64,000 nucleotides of DNA from positions 3,224,001 through 3,288,000 of the forward strand of contig NZ_CP128185.1 of the NCBI RefSeq assembly GCF_030316135.1, in the 5' to 3' direction. The stretch comes from Aliiglaciecola sp. LCG003 (GTDB taxonomy: Bacteria > Pseudomonadota > Gammaproteobacteria > Enterobacterales > Alteromonadaceae). The notes beneath the pieces were generated by a model. The model saw nothing but the letters and a program-made list of their open reading frames with translations, made no database searches and had not been told where the DNA came from. Positions 17,572 through 27,412 of this stretch are shown here, one piece after another. Each line of letters opens with the position of its first letter. The first letter of the stretch is position 1. The translations under genes were made by a program, and so were the position numbers.

Positions 17572-19815
17572 ATGAGTATTAGAACAAGTTTAAAGAAAGT
17601 ACTACCACCAATTTCAGTCACCGAGCAAGAAGCGCTAGACGCGGGTGATGTTTGGATCGAATCTTCTATTTATCAAGGTAAGCCTGACATGCAGGCCCTT
17701 AGAGACGTTCCGGCTGCCAAATTAACAGCTGAAGAACAGGCTTTTCTCGACGGACCTGTGCAAGAGCTACTAAGCATGATCGATGACTTTGAACTGCAAA
17801 ATAGTGCTCACATTCCTGAGAATATTTTGGATTTCATTAAAGCGAATAAATTCTTTTCATTGATCATTCCAAAGAAATTTGGTGGTTTAGAATTTAGCCC
17901 TTATGCAAACTCAACAATCGTAGCCACCATTGCTGCAAAAAGCGGCGCCGTAGCCGTTACCGTAATGGTGCCAAACTCTTTAGGTCCCGGTGAGTTGCTT
18001 ATGCACTACGGAACTGAAGAGCAACAAAATTATTGGTTACCAAAACTAAGTATCGGCCAAGATATTCCATGTTTTGCCCTAACCAGCCCCGAAGCCGGTT
18101 CAGATGCAGGCGCTATTCCTGATGCTGCATATGTAACCAAAGGCATGTGGGAAGGTGAAGAAGTCGTCGGATTGCGTGTTAGCTGGGACAAACGCTATAT
18201 TACCTTAGCGCCTATCGCTACAGTTTTAGGCCTAGCGTTTAAAGTATTCGACCCACAACAATTACTTGGCGATTCATTGGAATTAGGCATTACCTGTGCA
18301 CTTATTCCAAAGTCTCACCCAGGGGTTGAACTAGGTAATCGTCATGATCCTATGGGTGTGCGTTTCTATAACGGCACTACCCGTGGTACTGATGTGTTTA
18401 TACCAATGGATTTCGTTATCGGTGGACAAAAGAATATTGGCCGCGGATGGCAAATGCTAGTCAGCTGTCTTGGCGCTGGCCGCGGTATCTCGCTGCCGGC
18501 CATGGGCGTAGCCTCTGCTCAGTCAGCATTTAAATCTACCGCTGAGTACTCCTTTGTACGTGAACAATTCGGCGTACCAATTGGACGTTTCGAAGGGATT
18601 CAAGACAAACTAGCTGATATCGCCGGTAAAACCTTCGTTCTTGAAGCCATGCGTGTTCTAACCACTGAAGGTTTAGGCATAGGACTAAAACCCTCGGTTG
18701 TTACTGCCATTGCAAAATATCATATGACAGAGCTGGGTCGTGATGTATTGAACTCAGCTATGGATGTGCAAGCGGGTAAAGCGATTCAGCGCGGACCACA
18801 GAATACCCTGGCGAATGGCTATTCGGCGCTGCCTATCGCGATTACCGTTGAAGGTGCCAACATACTCACCCGCAGCTTGATGATCTTTGGTCAAGGAGCG
18901 ATGCGTTGTCACCCGTATTTGAAAGAAATGGTCGATCTGATCCACAGCGATGATAACGCTGCAGACGCCAAGTTCAATAAAGTACTAGGTAAAACCGTTA
19001 AATTTAGTACCGCCAATGCATTCCGTTCGCTACTTAACAGCTACGTGCCTTTTGCTCGCCGAGCAGAATCGGCTATGCCAGAAGTTAAAAAATACGAGAA
19101 ACGTTTGAACGCGTTATCAGCTAAATTAGCTCCATTGGCAGATTTCTCTTTATTAGTACTAGGTGGAGACCTGAAAAAAGCTGAACTATTGTCTGCTCGT
19201 TTAGGCGACATTATGAGCTACAGCTATGCTGCTATGGCAGTAATACGTTTTTATGAGCAAAAGGTCGAAAACCGCAAAGAAGCCCTACCTTATTTCGAAT
19301 ACGCTATTCAATGGTGTTTGCAGCAAGGTGAACAAGCTCTAGTCGACTTCGTGAATAACTTCCCGCAAACTGCTACCCGTGGTTTGATGAGATTGTTAAC
19401 TAACACTTATACTTCGTCTGTCAGCGGCATATCCGATGATCTGAAACGTGAGTTATCAGAAGCCAGTATGCAACAAACCAGCATTAAACGTCAGTTGACT
19501 CACTTGGTTAAAGTGATTCCAGGAGATGGTAACGACATCAACCAACAAGCATTTGATGCTAAACATGCCGCTATGCCATTATTGAAGAAAATTCATAAGG
19601 CTGTACGTGAATCACCAGTGATACCCTCGTTGTCATTTGAGCATGTGGTTGAAACCTTATTCAGCAAAGGTCTATTGACTCAAGATGAGCTCACTAGCGT
19701 GTTGGATTACAACGACAAGCGCAAATTAGCGGTTCGTGTGGATGAATACAACTTTGATTTAGAGCTACTCTCTCCAGAGCAAAGCACCGATAACGAACAA
19801 GCAGACGCGGCTTAA
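17572..19815 (+). CDS. fadE: Acyl-CoA dehydrogenase, FadE type
   Basis: A 747-residue flavoenzyme for the first step of fatty-acid beta-oxidation (acyl-CoA to trans-2-enoyl-CoA). I prefer the ATG at 17572 over the GTG at 17563, because the GAGCGG ribosome-binding site is 11 bases from the ATG but only 2 from the GTG. The acyl-CoA dehydrogenase core runs from about residue 70 to 450, with 'CFALTSPEAGSDAGAIPD' as the flavin/substrate segment and 'GRGISLPAMGVASAQ' later. The C-terminal ~280 residues are the extra domain typical of FadE. The N-terminal membrane segment of E. coli FadE (814 aa) is absent here, so this is the shorter marine form. Transcribed alone, with its own terminator. Confidence 0.9.
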   Translation: MSIRTSLKKVLPPISVTEQEALDAGDVWIESSIYQGKPDMQALRDVPAAKLTAEEQAFLDGPVQELLSMIDDFELQNSAHIPENILDFIKANKFFSLIIPKKFGGLEFSPYANSTIVATIAAKSGAVAVTVMVPNSLGPGELLMHYGTEEQQNYWLPKLSIGQDIPCFALTSPEAGSDAGAIPDAAYVTKGMWEGEEVVGLRVSWDKRYITLAPIATVLGLAFKVFDPQQLLGDSLELGITCALIPKSHPGVELGNRHDPMGVRFYNGTTRGTDVFIPMDFVIGGQKNIGRGWQMLVSCLGAGRGISLPAMGVASAQSAFKSTAEYSFVREQFGVPIGRFEGIQDKLADIAGKTFVLEAMRVLTTEGLGIGLKPSVVTAIAKYHMTELGRDVLNSAMDVQAGKAIQRGPQNTLANGYSALPIAITVEGANILTRSLMIFGQGAMRCHPYLKEMVDLIHSDDNAADAKFNKVLGKTVKFSTANAFRSLLNSYVPFARRAESAMPEVKKYEKRLNALSAKLAPLADFSLLVLGGDLKKAELLSARLGDIMSYSYAAMAVIRFYEQKVENRKEALPYFEYAIQWCLQQGEQALVDFVNNFPQTATRGLMRLLTNTYTSSVSGISDDLKRELSEASMQQTSIKRQLTHLVKVIPGDGNDINQQAFDAKHAAMPLLKKIHKAVRESPVIPSLSFEHVVETLFSKGLLTQDELTSVLDYNDKRKLAVRVDEYNFDLELLSPEQSTDNEQADAA

Positions 19816-19838
19816 TCACTAAAGTTTATGTTATTTTT

Positions 19839-19865
19839 AAAAGCAGGCTTAGGCCTGCTTTTTTA
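19839..19865 (+). terminator. Rho-independent terminator of fadE
   Basis: AAGCAGGC and GCCTGCTT form an 8-bp stem around TTAG, followed by a run of T. Strong and correctly placed after the stop codon. Confidence 0.9.
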
Positions 19866-20071
19866 TTGTCTGCAAATATTTAACCCGCATATTACGCTAG
19901 CCGCAATATATACCGGCTGAGGCGATTTCTCTGTGCGTAGTTAACATTTATGCTGTTGAGTGCTTTTTATATTCCATCTGCGCACTGGCAATAGCATCAA
20001 AGCAGAAAAAACGCTAACATCTGCTACTGACAGCAACATTTTACCTTATTAAGAAAACTGGATATCTGCCA

Positions 20072-20824
20072 ATGACTAATGAGCGACTCGATAACGATCT
20101 TCCTAATATTGTGCTAGATAAAGAAGATCGTGAGGCTTTCCAAAAATCTCGGGCTAAAGAAAAAAGCAGCAAACCGCTAAAATCAGATAACGATGGAAGC
20201 CCTAAAAGCGGTGTATCCGGTTTCTGGCTGGTACTCGCGTTATTGCTCGGAATTGCAGCATCGGCTGGTTGTTACTGGCTTTATCAGCAAAAAGTGATTA
20301 TGCAAGTAAGTTTAGACAATGCTGTCAGTCGGGTGACAGAGCTGGAAAGAAGACTGTCTGCAACTGGCGAGGAAATGGATCAATCTGCTGGTGCCCTGCG
20401 TATTAAAGTCACAGAATTGAGTGACAAAACCGATGAGCTGTGGACTCAAATGGATAAGCTATGGGCCAGTGCTTGGCGCAAAAATCAAACTGAAATCAAC
20501 CAGTTGAGTGAAAAGCTAAACTCCACATCACAAACTTTAGACAAGAAATTGTCAGGCTTAGAAAGTGATACTTTGACTGTTTCGACCAATCTAACTGTAT
20601 TGCAGGAACAAATATCACAGCAATCTAATGAACTGGCGCAATTGAATACCCAAATAGTTGCTCTCAAAGGGAGTGAGAACAATAATTCAAGGCAAATCGG
20701 TGATATCCAAGCAAAACTTGTGGCGCTGGACCAAGTTAATGGTGCAATAACCCGCAGAGTGGCTGAGTTAGAAAAATGGCGCAGAAGCCTGCCGCCGCCA
20801 ACAAGCCCGCAAACCCTTCCTTAA
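20072..20824 (+). CDS. Single-pass membrane protein with a long periplasmic coiled coil, function unknown
   Basis: A 250-residue protein I do not recognise. The first ~50 residues are highly charged and probably cytoplasmic. Residues about 52-70 ('FWLVLALLLGIAASAGCYWLY') form one membrane helix. The rest, about residues 80-240, is predicted coiled coil: regular Leu/Ile/Val heptads with Gln, Ser, Asn and Lys between, and repeated 'TELxxKTDELWTQMDKLW'-type units. The tail is Pro-rich. The layout recalls envelope scaffold or septal proteins but there is no defining motif. It stands between fadE and a hydrolase gene, with its own upstream gap of about 200 bases. Confidence 0.75.
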   Translation: MTNERLDNDLPNIVLDKEDREAFQKSRAKEKSSKPLKSDNDGSPKSGVSGFWLVLALLLGIAASAGCYWLYQQKVIMQVSLDNAVSRVTELERRLSATGEEMDQSAGALRIKVTELSDKTDELWTQMDKLWASAWRKNQTEINQLSEKLNSTSQTLDKKLSGLESDTLTVSTNLTVLQEQISQQSNELAQLNTQIVALKGSENNNSRQIGDIQAKLVALDQVNGAITRRVAELEKWRRSLPPPTSPQTLP

Positions 20825-21242
20825 GGCCCCAAGGCCAAGATAAATGTGATAGGTGTCTAAAGGTCGCTGCATCAGTTCTGATACAGCAACCTGCTTGATA
20901 GCAGACTTATTGTTTAAGCTGACACGATATGCCACAAGGACACTTTGCATGTCGATAGGCTCTTATGCCAAGGATGCTTAAAAGCGATATCCGTTAGCCA
21001 AAAGCTTCTATAAAAATAACTGATTCAGCACAAGCCCCTGGTCCAGATTGTTTCCACCCTCAGCGATTATTCATGGCTGTTTCATTTCCTGAACCTGATT
21101 TCAGACCCGCTTTTTAATCAAAAACCCATAGATAGCTGCGAAATTTTATACGGAGAAATTTATAAAATATCATTTGGCTAAAGATGAAACTGTATGAATA
21201 ATAGATGATTGATACCCTAACATAGCTAACCAGAGGCTTACC
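20825..21242. other. Intergenic region with no gene seen
   Basis: About 420 bases before the alpha/beta hydrolase. A short leftward frame starting here runs into the preceding gene and has no ribosome-binding site. It probably holds the hydrolase promoter. Confidence 0.4.
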
Positions 21243-22196
21243 TTGAAAATTTTAAAGTTCAGCTTGTATTTGCTGATGGCGATTATAATCTCCCTTGCCA
21301 TTTACCTTTATTTAAATAAAGCTCCAGACAAGTCGGTTGCTGAACTTAGTCAACGCTGGGCACCTGAACCTTCACAATTCGTGAATATTGCAGGTATGAA
21401 TATTCATTTAAGGGACGAAGGACCAAAATCCGATCCTGAACCTATCATCTTAATTCATGGCACCAGTGCCTCTTTGCACACTTGGGATGGATGGGTAGAA
21501 GCCTTAAAAGAACAGCGCCGGGTGATTCGTTTCGATTTACCCGCTTTTGGTCTAACAGGTCCCGATCCGCAAAATAATTATACCATTGAACATTATGCAG
21601 AAGTCGTACTGGCGGTATTAGACAAATTAAAAGTCGATAAAGGTGTGTTAGCCGGTAACTCTCTTGGTGGGTACATCGCTTGGGCAACTGCAGTATTGCA
21701 TCCTGATAGAGTGTCCAAATTGATTCTGGTCGACGCCAGTGGCTACCCCTACAAGTCCGAATCTGTGCCACTGGCCTTTAAATTATCGAAAAATCCTATT
21801 GCTAGTCGGCTATTAAAAAATGTCTTACCTAGGGCATTGGTCGCGCGCAGCGTTAAAAATGTTTACGCAAACCCAGATTTAGTAACGGATGCATTGATAG
21901 ACAGATACTACGAGTTAACCCTTCGCACCGGTAATCGTGACGCTTTGAAAGAACGCTTTAAGCAGACGTTACCTGGGCCTTTAGTAAATAAGATTCGCAC
22001 TATAAAGGTCCCTACTCTGTTAATTTGGGGCAAGAAAGACCAACTAATACCGGTTGAGTTCGCAACCATGTTTGAACAAGATATCGCAAACAGTCAATTG
22101 ATTATTTATGATGACTTGGGCCATGTGCCGCATGAAGAAGATCCACACACAACGGTTTTAGCGGTAAAACAATTTTTACAATCTAACAATGACTAG
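21243..22196 (+). CDS. Alpha/beta hydrolase with N-terminal membrane anchor
   Basis: A 317-residue hydrolase starting at TTG (21243), supported by AGAGG six bases upstream. Residues about 4-24 form a membrane anchor or signal. The fold marks are all present: oxyanion segment 'LIHGTSASLHTWDGW', nucleophile elbow 'GNSLGGY' (Ser near residue 141), acid in 'LLIWGKKDQLIP' and His in 'DLGHVPHEEDP'. It is a member of the broad esterase/epoxide-hydrolase-like group. The substrate cannot be told from sequence. It is transcribed alone and ends at a hairpin shared with the pilin operon that converges on it. Confidence 0.85.
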   Translation: MKILKFSLYLLMAIIISLAIYLYLNKAPDKSVAELSQRWAPEPSQFVNIAGMNIHLRDEGPKSDPEPIILIHGTSASLHTWDGWVEALKEQRRVIRFDLPAFGLTGPDPQNNYTIEHYAEVVLAVLDKLKVDKGVLAGNSLGGYIAWATAVLHPDRVSKLILVDASGYPYKSESVPLAFKLSKNPIASRLLKNVLPRALVARSVKNVYANPDLVTDALIDRYYELTLRTGNRDALKERFKQTLPGPLVNKIRTIKVPTLLIWGKKDQLIPVEFATMFEQDIANSQLIIYDDLGHVPHEEDPHTTVLAVKQFLQSNND

Positions 22197-22221
22197 ATGC
22201 CGTGGCTATTATTAGATTCAC

Positions 22222-22251
22222 AGCCCAAACAAATGTTTTGGGCCTTTTAAT
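22222..22251 (+). terminator. Terminator between the hydrolase gene and the pilin operon
   Basis: GCCCAAA and TTTGGGC pair around a short loop, followed by TTTTAATAAT. Placed between convergent stop codons; may serve both directions. Confidence 0.75.
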
Positions 22252-22260
22252 AATGACTAG

Positions 22261-22734
22261 TTAGCATCCCCAGCAATATTCGTCACTTGATAGAGAGTTG
22301 CTATCGTTTTTGTCCCAGGCTTTTCTGCCGTCACTATAAAAATATAGAGTACCGTCACCGGATTGCGCTGAGCTAGCCACCGGTTTAGCCAAAATAAGGT
22401 AACTGTTTCCAGATGCTGAAACACTATCAATGGTTAAATCATACTTTTTATTGGCTAGAGGTTCAGATGAAGGTGAATGAGCATGAAAAACCGCTGGTTT
22501 TCCCGTATCCCCTGCTGATTCTGCTGCACCTTTATAAGTATAGCTTGAGGCTTTGTGACGTTCCAAAGCAGCGGCTAACGCCATTAAGTCTGCCTGTGCA
22601 GCGCTTCGATTACTGCTTTTCATAAACCCTTGGTAACTCGGGTAGGCAATACTAGTAATAATGCCGATTATTGCCACCACAATCATTAATTCTATTAAGG
22701 TGAAACCGCTATTTTTTGTTGTACTAAACGTCAT
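22261..22734 (-). CDS. pilE: Type IV pilin-like protein PilE
   Basis: A 157-residue prepilin. The cleavage site is 'SG-FTLIELMIVVAIIGII' with the Glu at +5 of the mature protein and a long hydrophobic N-terminal helix. The globular part ends in two closely spaced Cys ('EYCWGC'), fitting a C-terminal disulfide loop. It is the last gene of the leftward operon pilV-pilW-pilX-pilY1-pilE, 12 bases after pilY1. In this operon type, PilE is a minor pilin that helps start pilus assembly with the other four proteins. Confidence 0.88.
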   Translation of the reverse strand: MTFSTTKNSGFTLIELMIVVAIIGIITSIAYPSYQGFMKSSNRSAAQADLMALAAALERHKASSYTYKGAAESAGDTGKPAVFHAHSPSSEPLANKKYDLTIDSVSASGNSYLILAKPVASSAQSGDGTLYFYSDGRKAWDKNDSNSLSSDEYCWGC

Positions 22735-22746
22735 CTATTATTCCCT

Positions 22747-25700
22747 CTATTGCCGTTCAATTTCAGTTTTCCAACTATTCTTCTGTACCCGTTCGAAGCG
22801 CCCATAAATGTTTTCAGCCAAACACTCAAAAGCTGTTCCGCAAGGCAACGGATTACCTTCATCGTCTACATCCATTACCGCCGAGGTGCACTCAGTGCCT
22901 AAGCAAACAACGGGTTTGACAATATCTTCTATCAAAATTTTAGTTTCCGGTGCTATGCCTGTTTGACGTAATTGGGCGAAGCGATCCTCGTTTTGGTAAT
23001 CCCCATTTTTATCTAAGTCAGTCACCGCATTGGCATTGAGCAAATTAACCAAATAAGCCCGGCTGTTACCCGCAGGCGGAGCACAATCACTGACACTGGC
23101 TGTAGTCGGTAAATAGGTGGTAAAGAATAATTGATAGTCGATAATCAGTGGAGACGCCAGTACCTTTTCCCCCCCTGCCGCCAACTCTAGGTACCAACCT
23201 TGTTTGTTGGAAAATTCATTAGTGGCGATTTCTTTTTCCGATTCATCACTTGAGGTCAGAGTGTGCGCAGTGGCATTAAACAACTCGGACAATGATATGG
23301 GTGTAGATGGGCGTGTATAGAGTCCGTTTGCATCCAACTCAAATACGCCCGGGTCTTTAATCATGTAAAAATGATCATTAATCACACTATTTAGAGGGCG
23401 GGCACGATAGCCACTGCCAAGGGCAACGGCATAGTAATGCTCATCACCTAAGGTAATTTCAGACACGTCAGGACCATAGAAAAAACGGCGATTATCGGTG
23501 GCTGATTCTCCCGCGAACTGTGCCATTAGGCCTCCGCTAACTAACTCACTCACGCCATTTCCATTGTGTATGTCTAAGCGGAACATTTGACCTCCCATAT
23601 CCACTACATACATATGGTCGGCAAATCCGTCACCTTCTCTGTCAATAACTGACACGCGGGCAGGAATACTGTATTGCATGTCGGTAAGGGTCAAATCAGC
23701 ACCTGAATTACTTGCTGACCAGAGTAAACCACCGGTATCTGCATCAACAATATACACAGCGTTGCCAATTGCATCCGGGCTGCGCGTTTCTTTATCGTCC
23801 TGCTGTGCATCATAACCACCGGCAAATATCAGCACGTTTTTAACCGTTGAGCCAATTCTAACTTTTGTTACAGTCGGTCTAGACCAACTCTGACCCAGTT
23901 TCTCAAAACCTGCACTGCCGCCGCGAATTTCAAACTTTAAAGAAGGGGATGATTTACTGGTAATGTCAAAAGCATAATAGTTGTTGCCACCTCGGCGCAT
24001 ACCCACGTATAAGTATTTATTATCACCGTCATTACGCAACACCATGTCACCATCCAAGCCATAAATATGATTGAAGCTTGCGCCATCACGGTATAAGTCA
24101 TATTGATTGGCTAGCAGTTCTCTTGGCATTACGGCGAAATTTTCGCTGCCGGTAACAGGGTCAAATGAATGCAGAAGACCATGGTTGGTTGCCACTAAAA
24201 TAGCACTTTCTGTTGCCCCATAATTGACAATAATGGGTTGCGAATGAATGGGGTCACCCATCATTAAACGTACGTCGTCGCTACTACCATCGCCATCATC
24301 ATCTCTAACATCCACTCCTCTGACCCACTTCAATACAGTAGTGCGCAGTGTTGCAGCATCGGGTAAATCCGACACGCCTAAATCATTTTGGCTAATACTA
24401 GTATTACTCTCATGTAACAAGTTACCTTCACGTATGATGGTGCCATTACCCTCAAAGGTATAGATATTCCGTGACAATGTCATTCTGCTAGCGGCCCCTC
24501 CCTCTCTGACATCATTGCCATCCGCTGCGACTGACCAATAGCTGTGTGAGTTTTCCGAAAAGAACCCAGTACCGTCATCGACTGCGGCTAGACCATTTTG
24601 GTCGAGAACTTGATCACCGTCTATCCGATACTTTTTCAAGTTTCCAGGCCAAATGGCCCCTTCTGATGGTTTGAATAAGGCGAAATACAATTCGTCGTTA
24701 TGGGTCAGGCGATTCAGTTGGTTGACCGCCACCCCTGGAGAAACGAAGGTGGTGTTAACATCCTTAACCGTTTTTAAAATAGATGAAAATGCAGTTACCA
24801 AATCGGCTGAGTTATCGGCTTCGTAGAAACCGCCGCCGCCATTAATGGCTAATTTATTTAAGAAAGCGCTGGCTGCACTGTTGGTAGCAAACCCTATGGT
24901 ATGGGTAATGATCCTCGAATCAATAACCGAGTCGCCTAGGTCACCGATATTACCGATCAGATCAACGCCACACTTTTCGCCACCATTGGCATCTCGGCAA
25001 TTTGCCCCTAACAGCGCTTGAATCTTGCTTACGCTATGGTTGTTGTTGGCTTCACCGTCGGATAACAACACAATATGGTTATTAGTCTGGCACTGCCTGT
25101 CTTCAATTGGCGAAATATAGCTGGCACCTGCCGGAATATACTCACCAACACAGTTACCATCACTCAAATTGTCTTCGCTGCAACCGTTAGGCAATACAGA
25201 GTTGGCTCCAATATAGGCTTGTCGATGGCTGACACGAGTACTACGGCGAACCGAAGAGCTCACTGAGCTTGTTCCCCTAGCCAAACCATAATCTACATCC
25301 CGTCCACCATAGTATTTAGCTGCTTCCAATAGCGTGTCAACGATGGGCGTATAGCCATTGGCAGTCAATTCATCCACCTTGCTGATAAGGTGTTGACGGA
25401 CTGTGGAGATACTACCTGGGGTAGCAGAACCTTGATATTCCACCACTAACTCTGGCGCCCCCGATGGTTTTCCTTGGTAGCTGTAAGCCCCTCTTACACC
25501 GGTAATATTTGACATGATAAACATCATGTCATTGCCGCTTTGCCAATCTCCTCGATTAACTAACTCTTGCACAATAGAAGCCACAGAGGGCGAATCATAG
25601 GAAAAATTCCGGTACCACTGGGGGATATTCGACCAGGTTACTGAGGCTGACGTTTTGGCTTTGTCTCGCAGTAAATAGCGAGGATAGTTTCTGAAATTAT

Positions 25701-26835
25701 CGGGATCGGCTTCATTAGCGCCACGTATGACAAAGGACGCGCCGCTACCGGTGCGGTTCTGATAAGCGGTAAATCTCAAATAGGCATTAGTTACAACAGC
25801 ATTTTTCGGCAGTGCTAGGTTACGAAAACGTACTGCAACATATTTGTTGTTTGAAGCATTAAAGGTCAACTCAGAGCCGGTAGACTGAGCACCGTCATTA
25901 CGTTCTTCAGCGTTGTCTCTTTGGGATGCAACTTGATAATTAGCTTGCCCTTGAACACAGCCTGTTGCAGTACTCTCATCATAACCAATGACCAATTGCG
26001 GGGTAGAGCCTGTGCCATCTTCAAATGCCGCAGTACGCCTATCACTAGAACCACTTACGCTACTGGTCTCAAGAATAATATTTAACGCATTCATGCCACA
26101 CCAGCTGGTTTGATCAACCACTTCTTGAATGACGTTCACAATAGACGGTGAATTAATCGTATCAGCAGATAAAGGCCAATCATTTTCGCTATCCCAATTG
26201 ATTTCATTGACGGTGCGAGTGCGCGAAGAAATATCGAAATTGCTCGTGGTAAATGTTGTGGCATCACCAATTAGTTCGGCACGGATATTAATAGAGGTAA
26301 CGGCGGTATTTAACTGCGACGAAGTAAAGCGCATATAGGCGCTGGTGATCACCGCTCCTCTTGGAATATTTAGTTGTTGGTAGCGATAACCACTAGTCAC
26401 AACTTCGGTACCTTGGGATATTTTGACTTGGTTGGATGACGTATTTACCACCCCTGAAATCTCATACGCATCATCTGAGCCTGAGACTATCGGCGTAATG
26501 ATTTCAGGGACTACTGAGGCATCAATCGGACTGACGGGATATAATACCGGCCCACCGAAATCAGAAAAACGCATCAACCCAGCGTTGATATTGGTCACAC
26601 TTCCAAGGGTTTCTTTTAAGGCATTTTGTACTCTAAGCATACGGGTTTCAGTAGTATTGTCTTTGCCGCCCATACTGCCGGACGTATCCATGATAAAGAG
26701 TACATTAGGGTAGTATTCGACCGCCGCATCTGATGTTCCTAGATAAATTTCCAAATCGTCCGCAAAAGCAGTAAAGACAATCATGTTGCTAAGCAAAAAT
26801 GATGCAACTCCAGTTAGCGCTTTATTAATAGACAT
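22747..26835 (-). CDS. pilY1: Type IV pilus tip/assembly protein PilY1
   Basis: A 1362-residue exported protein. A signal peptide (residues 1-25) is followed by the start of a von Willebrand A domain with the metal site 'MDTSGSMGG' (from Asp50). That domain is interrupted by two successive ~165-residue beta-sandwich units (about 122-285 and 303-468) that resemble each other ('VITSAYMRFTS' and 'VVTNAYLRFTA' strands). The A domain then resumes ('HIVLLSDGEANNNHS'). The C-terminal half is the PilY1 propeller, with 'GDPIHSQP' and the calcium loop 'DREGDGFADHMYVVDMGGQ'. It is known to sit at the pilus tip and act in adhesion, surface sensing and calcium-dependent retraction control. Central gene of the minor-pilin operon. 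Confidence 0.93.
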   Translation of the reverse strand: MSINKALTGVASFLLSNMIVFTAFADDLEIYLGTSDAAVEYYPNVLFIMDTSGSMGGKDNTTETRMLRVQNALKETLGSVTNINAGLMRFSDFGGPVLYPVSPIDASVVPEIITPIVSGSDDAYEISGVVNTSSNQVKISQGTEVVTSGYRYQQLNIPRGAVITSAYMRFTSSQLNTAVTSINIRAELIGDATTFTTSNFDISSRTRTVNEINWDSENDWPLSADTINSPSIVNVIQEVVDQTSWCGMNALNIILETSSVSGSSDRRTAAFEDGTGSTPQLVIGYDESTATGCVQGQANYQVASQRDNAEERNDGAQSTGSELTFNASNNKYVAVRFRNLALPKNAVVTNAYLRFTAYQNRTGSGASFVIRGANEADPDNFRNYPRYLLRDKAKTSASVTWSNIPQWYRNFSYDSPSVASIVQELVNRGDWQSGNDMMFIMSNITGVRGAYSYQGKPSGAPELVVEYQGSATPGSISTVRQHLISKVDELTANGYTPIVDTLLEAAKYYGGRDVDYGLARGTSSVSSSVRRSTRVSHRQAYIGANSVLPNGCSEDNLSDGNCVGEYIPAGASYISPIEDRQCQTNNHIVLLSDGEANNNHSVSKIQALLGANCRDANGGEKCGVDLIGNIGDLGDSVIDSRIITHTIGFATNSAASAFLNKLAINGGGGFYEADNSADLVTAFSSILKTVKDVNTTFVSPGVAVNQLNRLTHNDELYFALFKPSEGAIWPGNLKKYRIDGDQVLDQNGLAAVDDGTGFFSENSHSYWSVAADGNDVREGGAASRMTLSRNIYTFEGNGTIIREGNLLHESNTSISQNDLGVSDLPDAATLRTTVLKWVRGVDVRDDDGDGSSDDVRLMMGDPIHSQPIIVNYGATESAILVATNHGLLHSFDPVTGSENFAVMPRELLANQYDLYRDGASFNHIYGLDGDMVLRNDGDNKYLYVGMRRGGNNYYAFDITSKSSPSLKFEIRGGSAGFEKLGQSWSRPTVTKVRIGSTVKNVLIFAGGYDAQQDDKETRSPDAIGNAVYIVDADTGGLLWSASNSGADLTLTDMQYSIPARVSVIDREGDGFADHMYVVDMGGQMFRLDIHNGNGVSELVSGGLMAQFAGESATDNRRFFYGPDVSEITLGDEHYYAVALGSGYRARPLNSVINDHFYMIKDPGVFELDANGLYTRPSTPISLSELFNATAHTLTSSDESEKEIATNEFSNKQGWYLELAAGGEKVLASPLIIDYQLFFTTYLPTTASVSDCAPPAGNSRAYLVNLLNANAVTDLDKNGDYQNEDRFAQLRQTGIAPETKILIEDIVKPVVCLGTECTSAVMDVDDEGNPLPCGTAFECLAENIYGRFERVQKNSWKTEIERQ

Positions 26836-26848
26836 AAATACAACCTCG

Positions 26849-27412
26849 CTATTGGGATGCTGGCGCGAAGACAGACGCGCTCAAAGTGTTCGCTACGGCA
26901 AACTTAGCACCTTGCAACTGTCCGCAGCCTTTAATGATAAATACATGACAGCTAATATTACTGCCGCCGATCACGTTACTGGAACCTAAACAAGCTCGCT
27001 CTTGAATAAAAGCAGTGCGAGACCAGCTTGAAATAGCAGGCTTTTCATCAAAAAGTCCTGCCGCCGTATGCTCTGTATTAGTTCGCAAGCCGCTGGTAGT
27101 AACCGTTCGATTAGTCCAATCATTGGCGTTAAAGCAGCTAATATCATCATTGGCTAGATCAACAATATTGCCCTGTCGGGCTTGAGACAAGGGGTCAACT
27201 TTGTCGGGATCCGATAGCAGTACCTCGTCCTCAGATTCAAACACGACTCCGGCAATCGCCGCTTCTGCAGCATCAAAGGCCAATGATTGTTTCTCCATAG
27301 AAACCGCCATCTTATTTTGCATTAAGCTACTTGAGACTGAAGCTACTCCTAACACCGTTAGACTCATCAGTACTAACAATGCAAATACCATCACTAAACC
27401 TTGTTGTTTCAT
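26849..27412 (-). CDS. pilX: Minor pilin PilX
   Basis: A 187-residue protein beginning 'MKQQGLVMVFALLVLMSLTVLG', the short N-terminal hydrophobic helix typical of PilX, which often lacks the Glu at +5 found in other pilins. Several Cys occur in the body ('SCFNA', 'RACLGSS', 'NISCHVFIIKGCGQLQG'). Its start overlaps the pilW stop by 4 bases (ATGA), indicating translational coupling. It acts with PilV, PilW and PilE in priming the pilus and holding PilY1. Confidence 0.85.
   Translation of the reverse strand: MKQQGLVMVFALLVLMSLTVLGVASVSSSLMQNKMAVSMEKQSLAFDAAEAAIAGVVFESEDEVLLSDPDKVDPLSQARQGNIVDLANDDISCFNANDWTNRTVTTSGLRTNTEHTAAGLFDEKPAISSWSRTAFIQERACLGSSNVIGGSNISCHVFIIKGCGQLQGAKFAVANTLSASVFAPASQ

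Noticed and set aside
20768-20950. 60-residue leftward frame after the coiled-coil protein
   Set aside because: It overlaps the end of that gene, has no ribosome-binding site and no recognisable feature.
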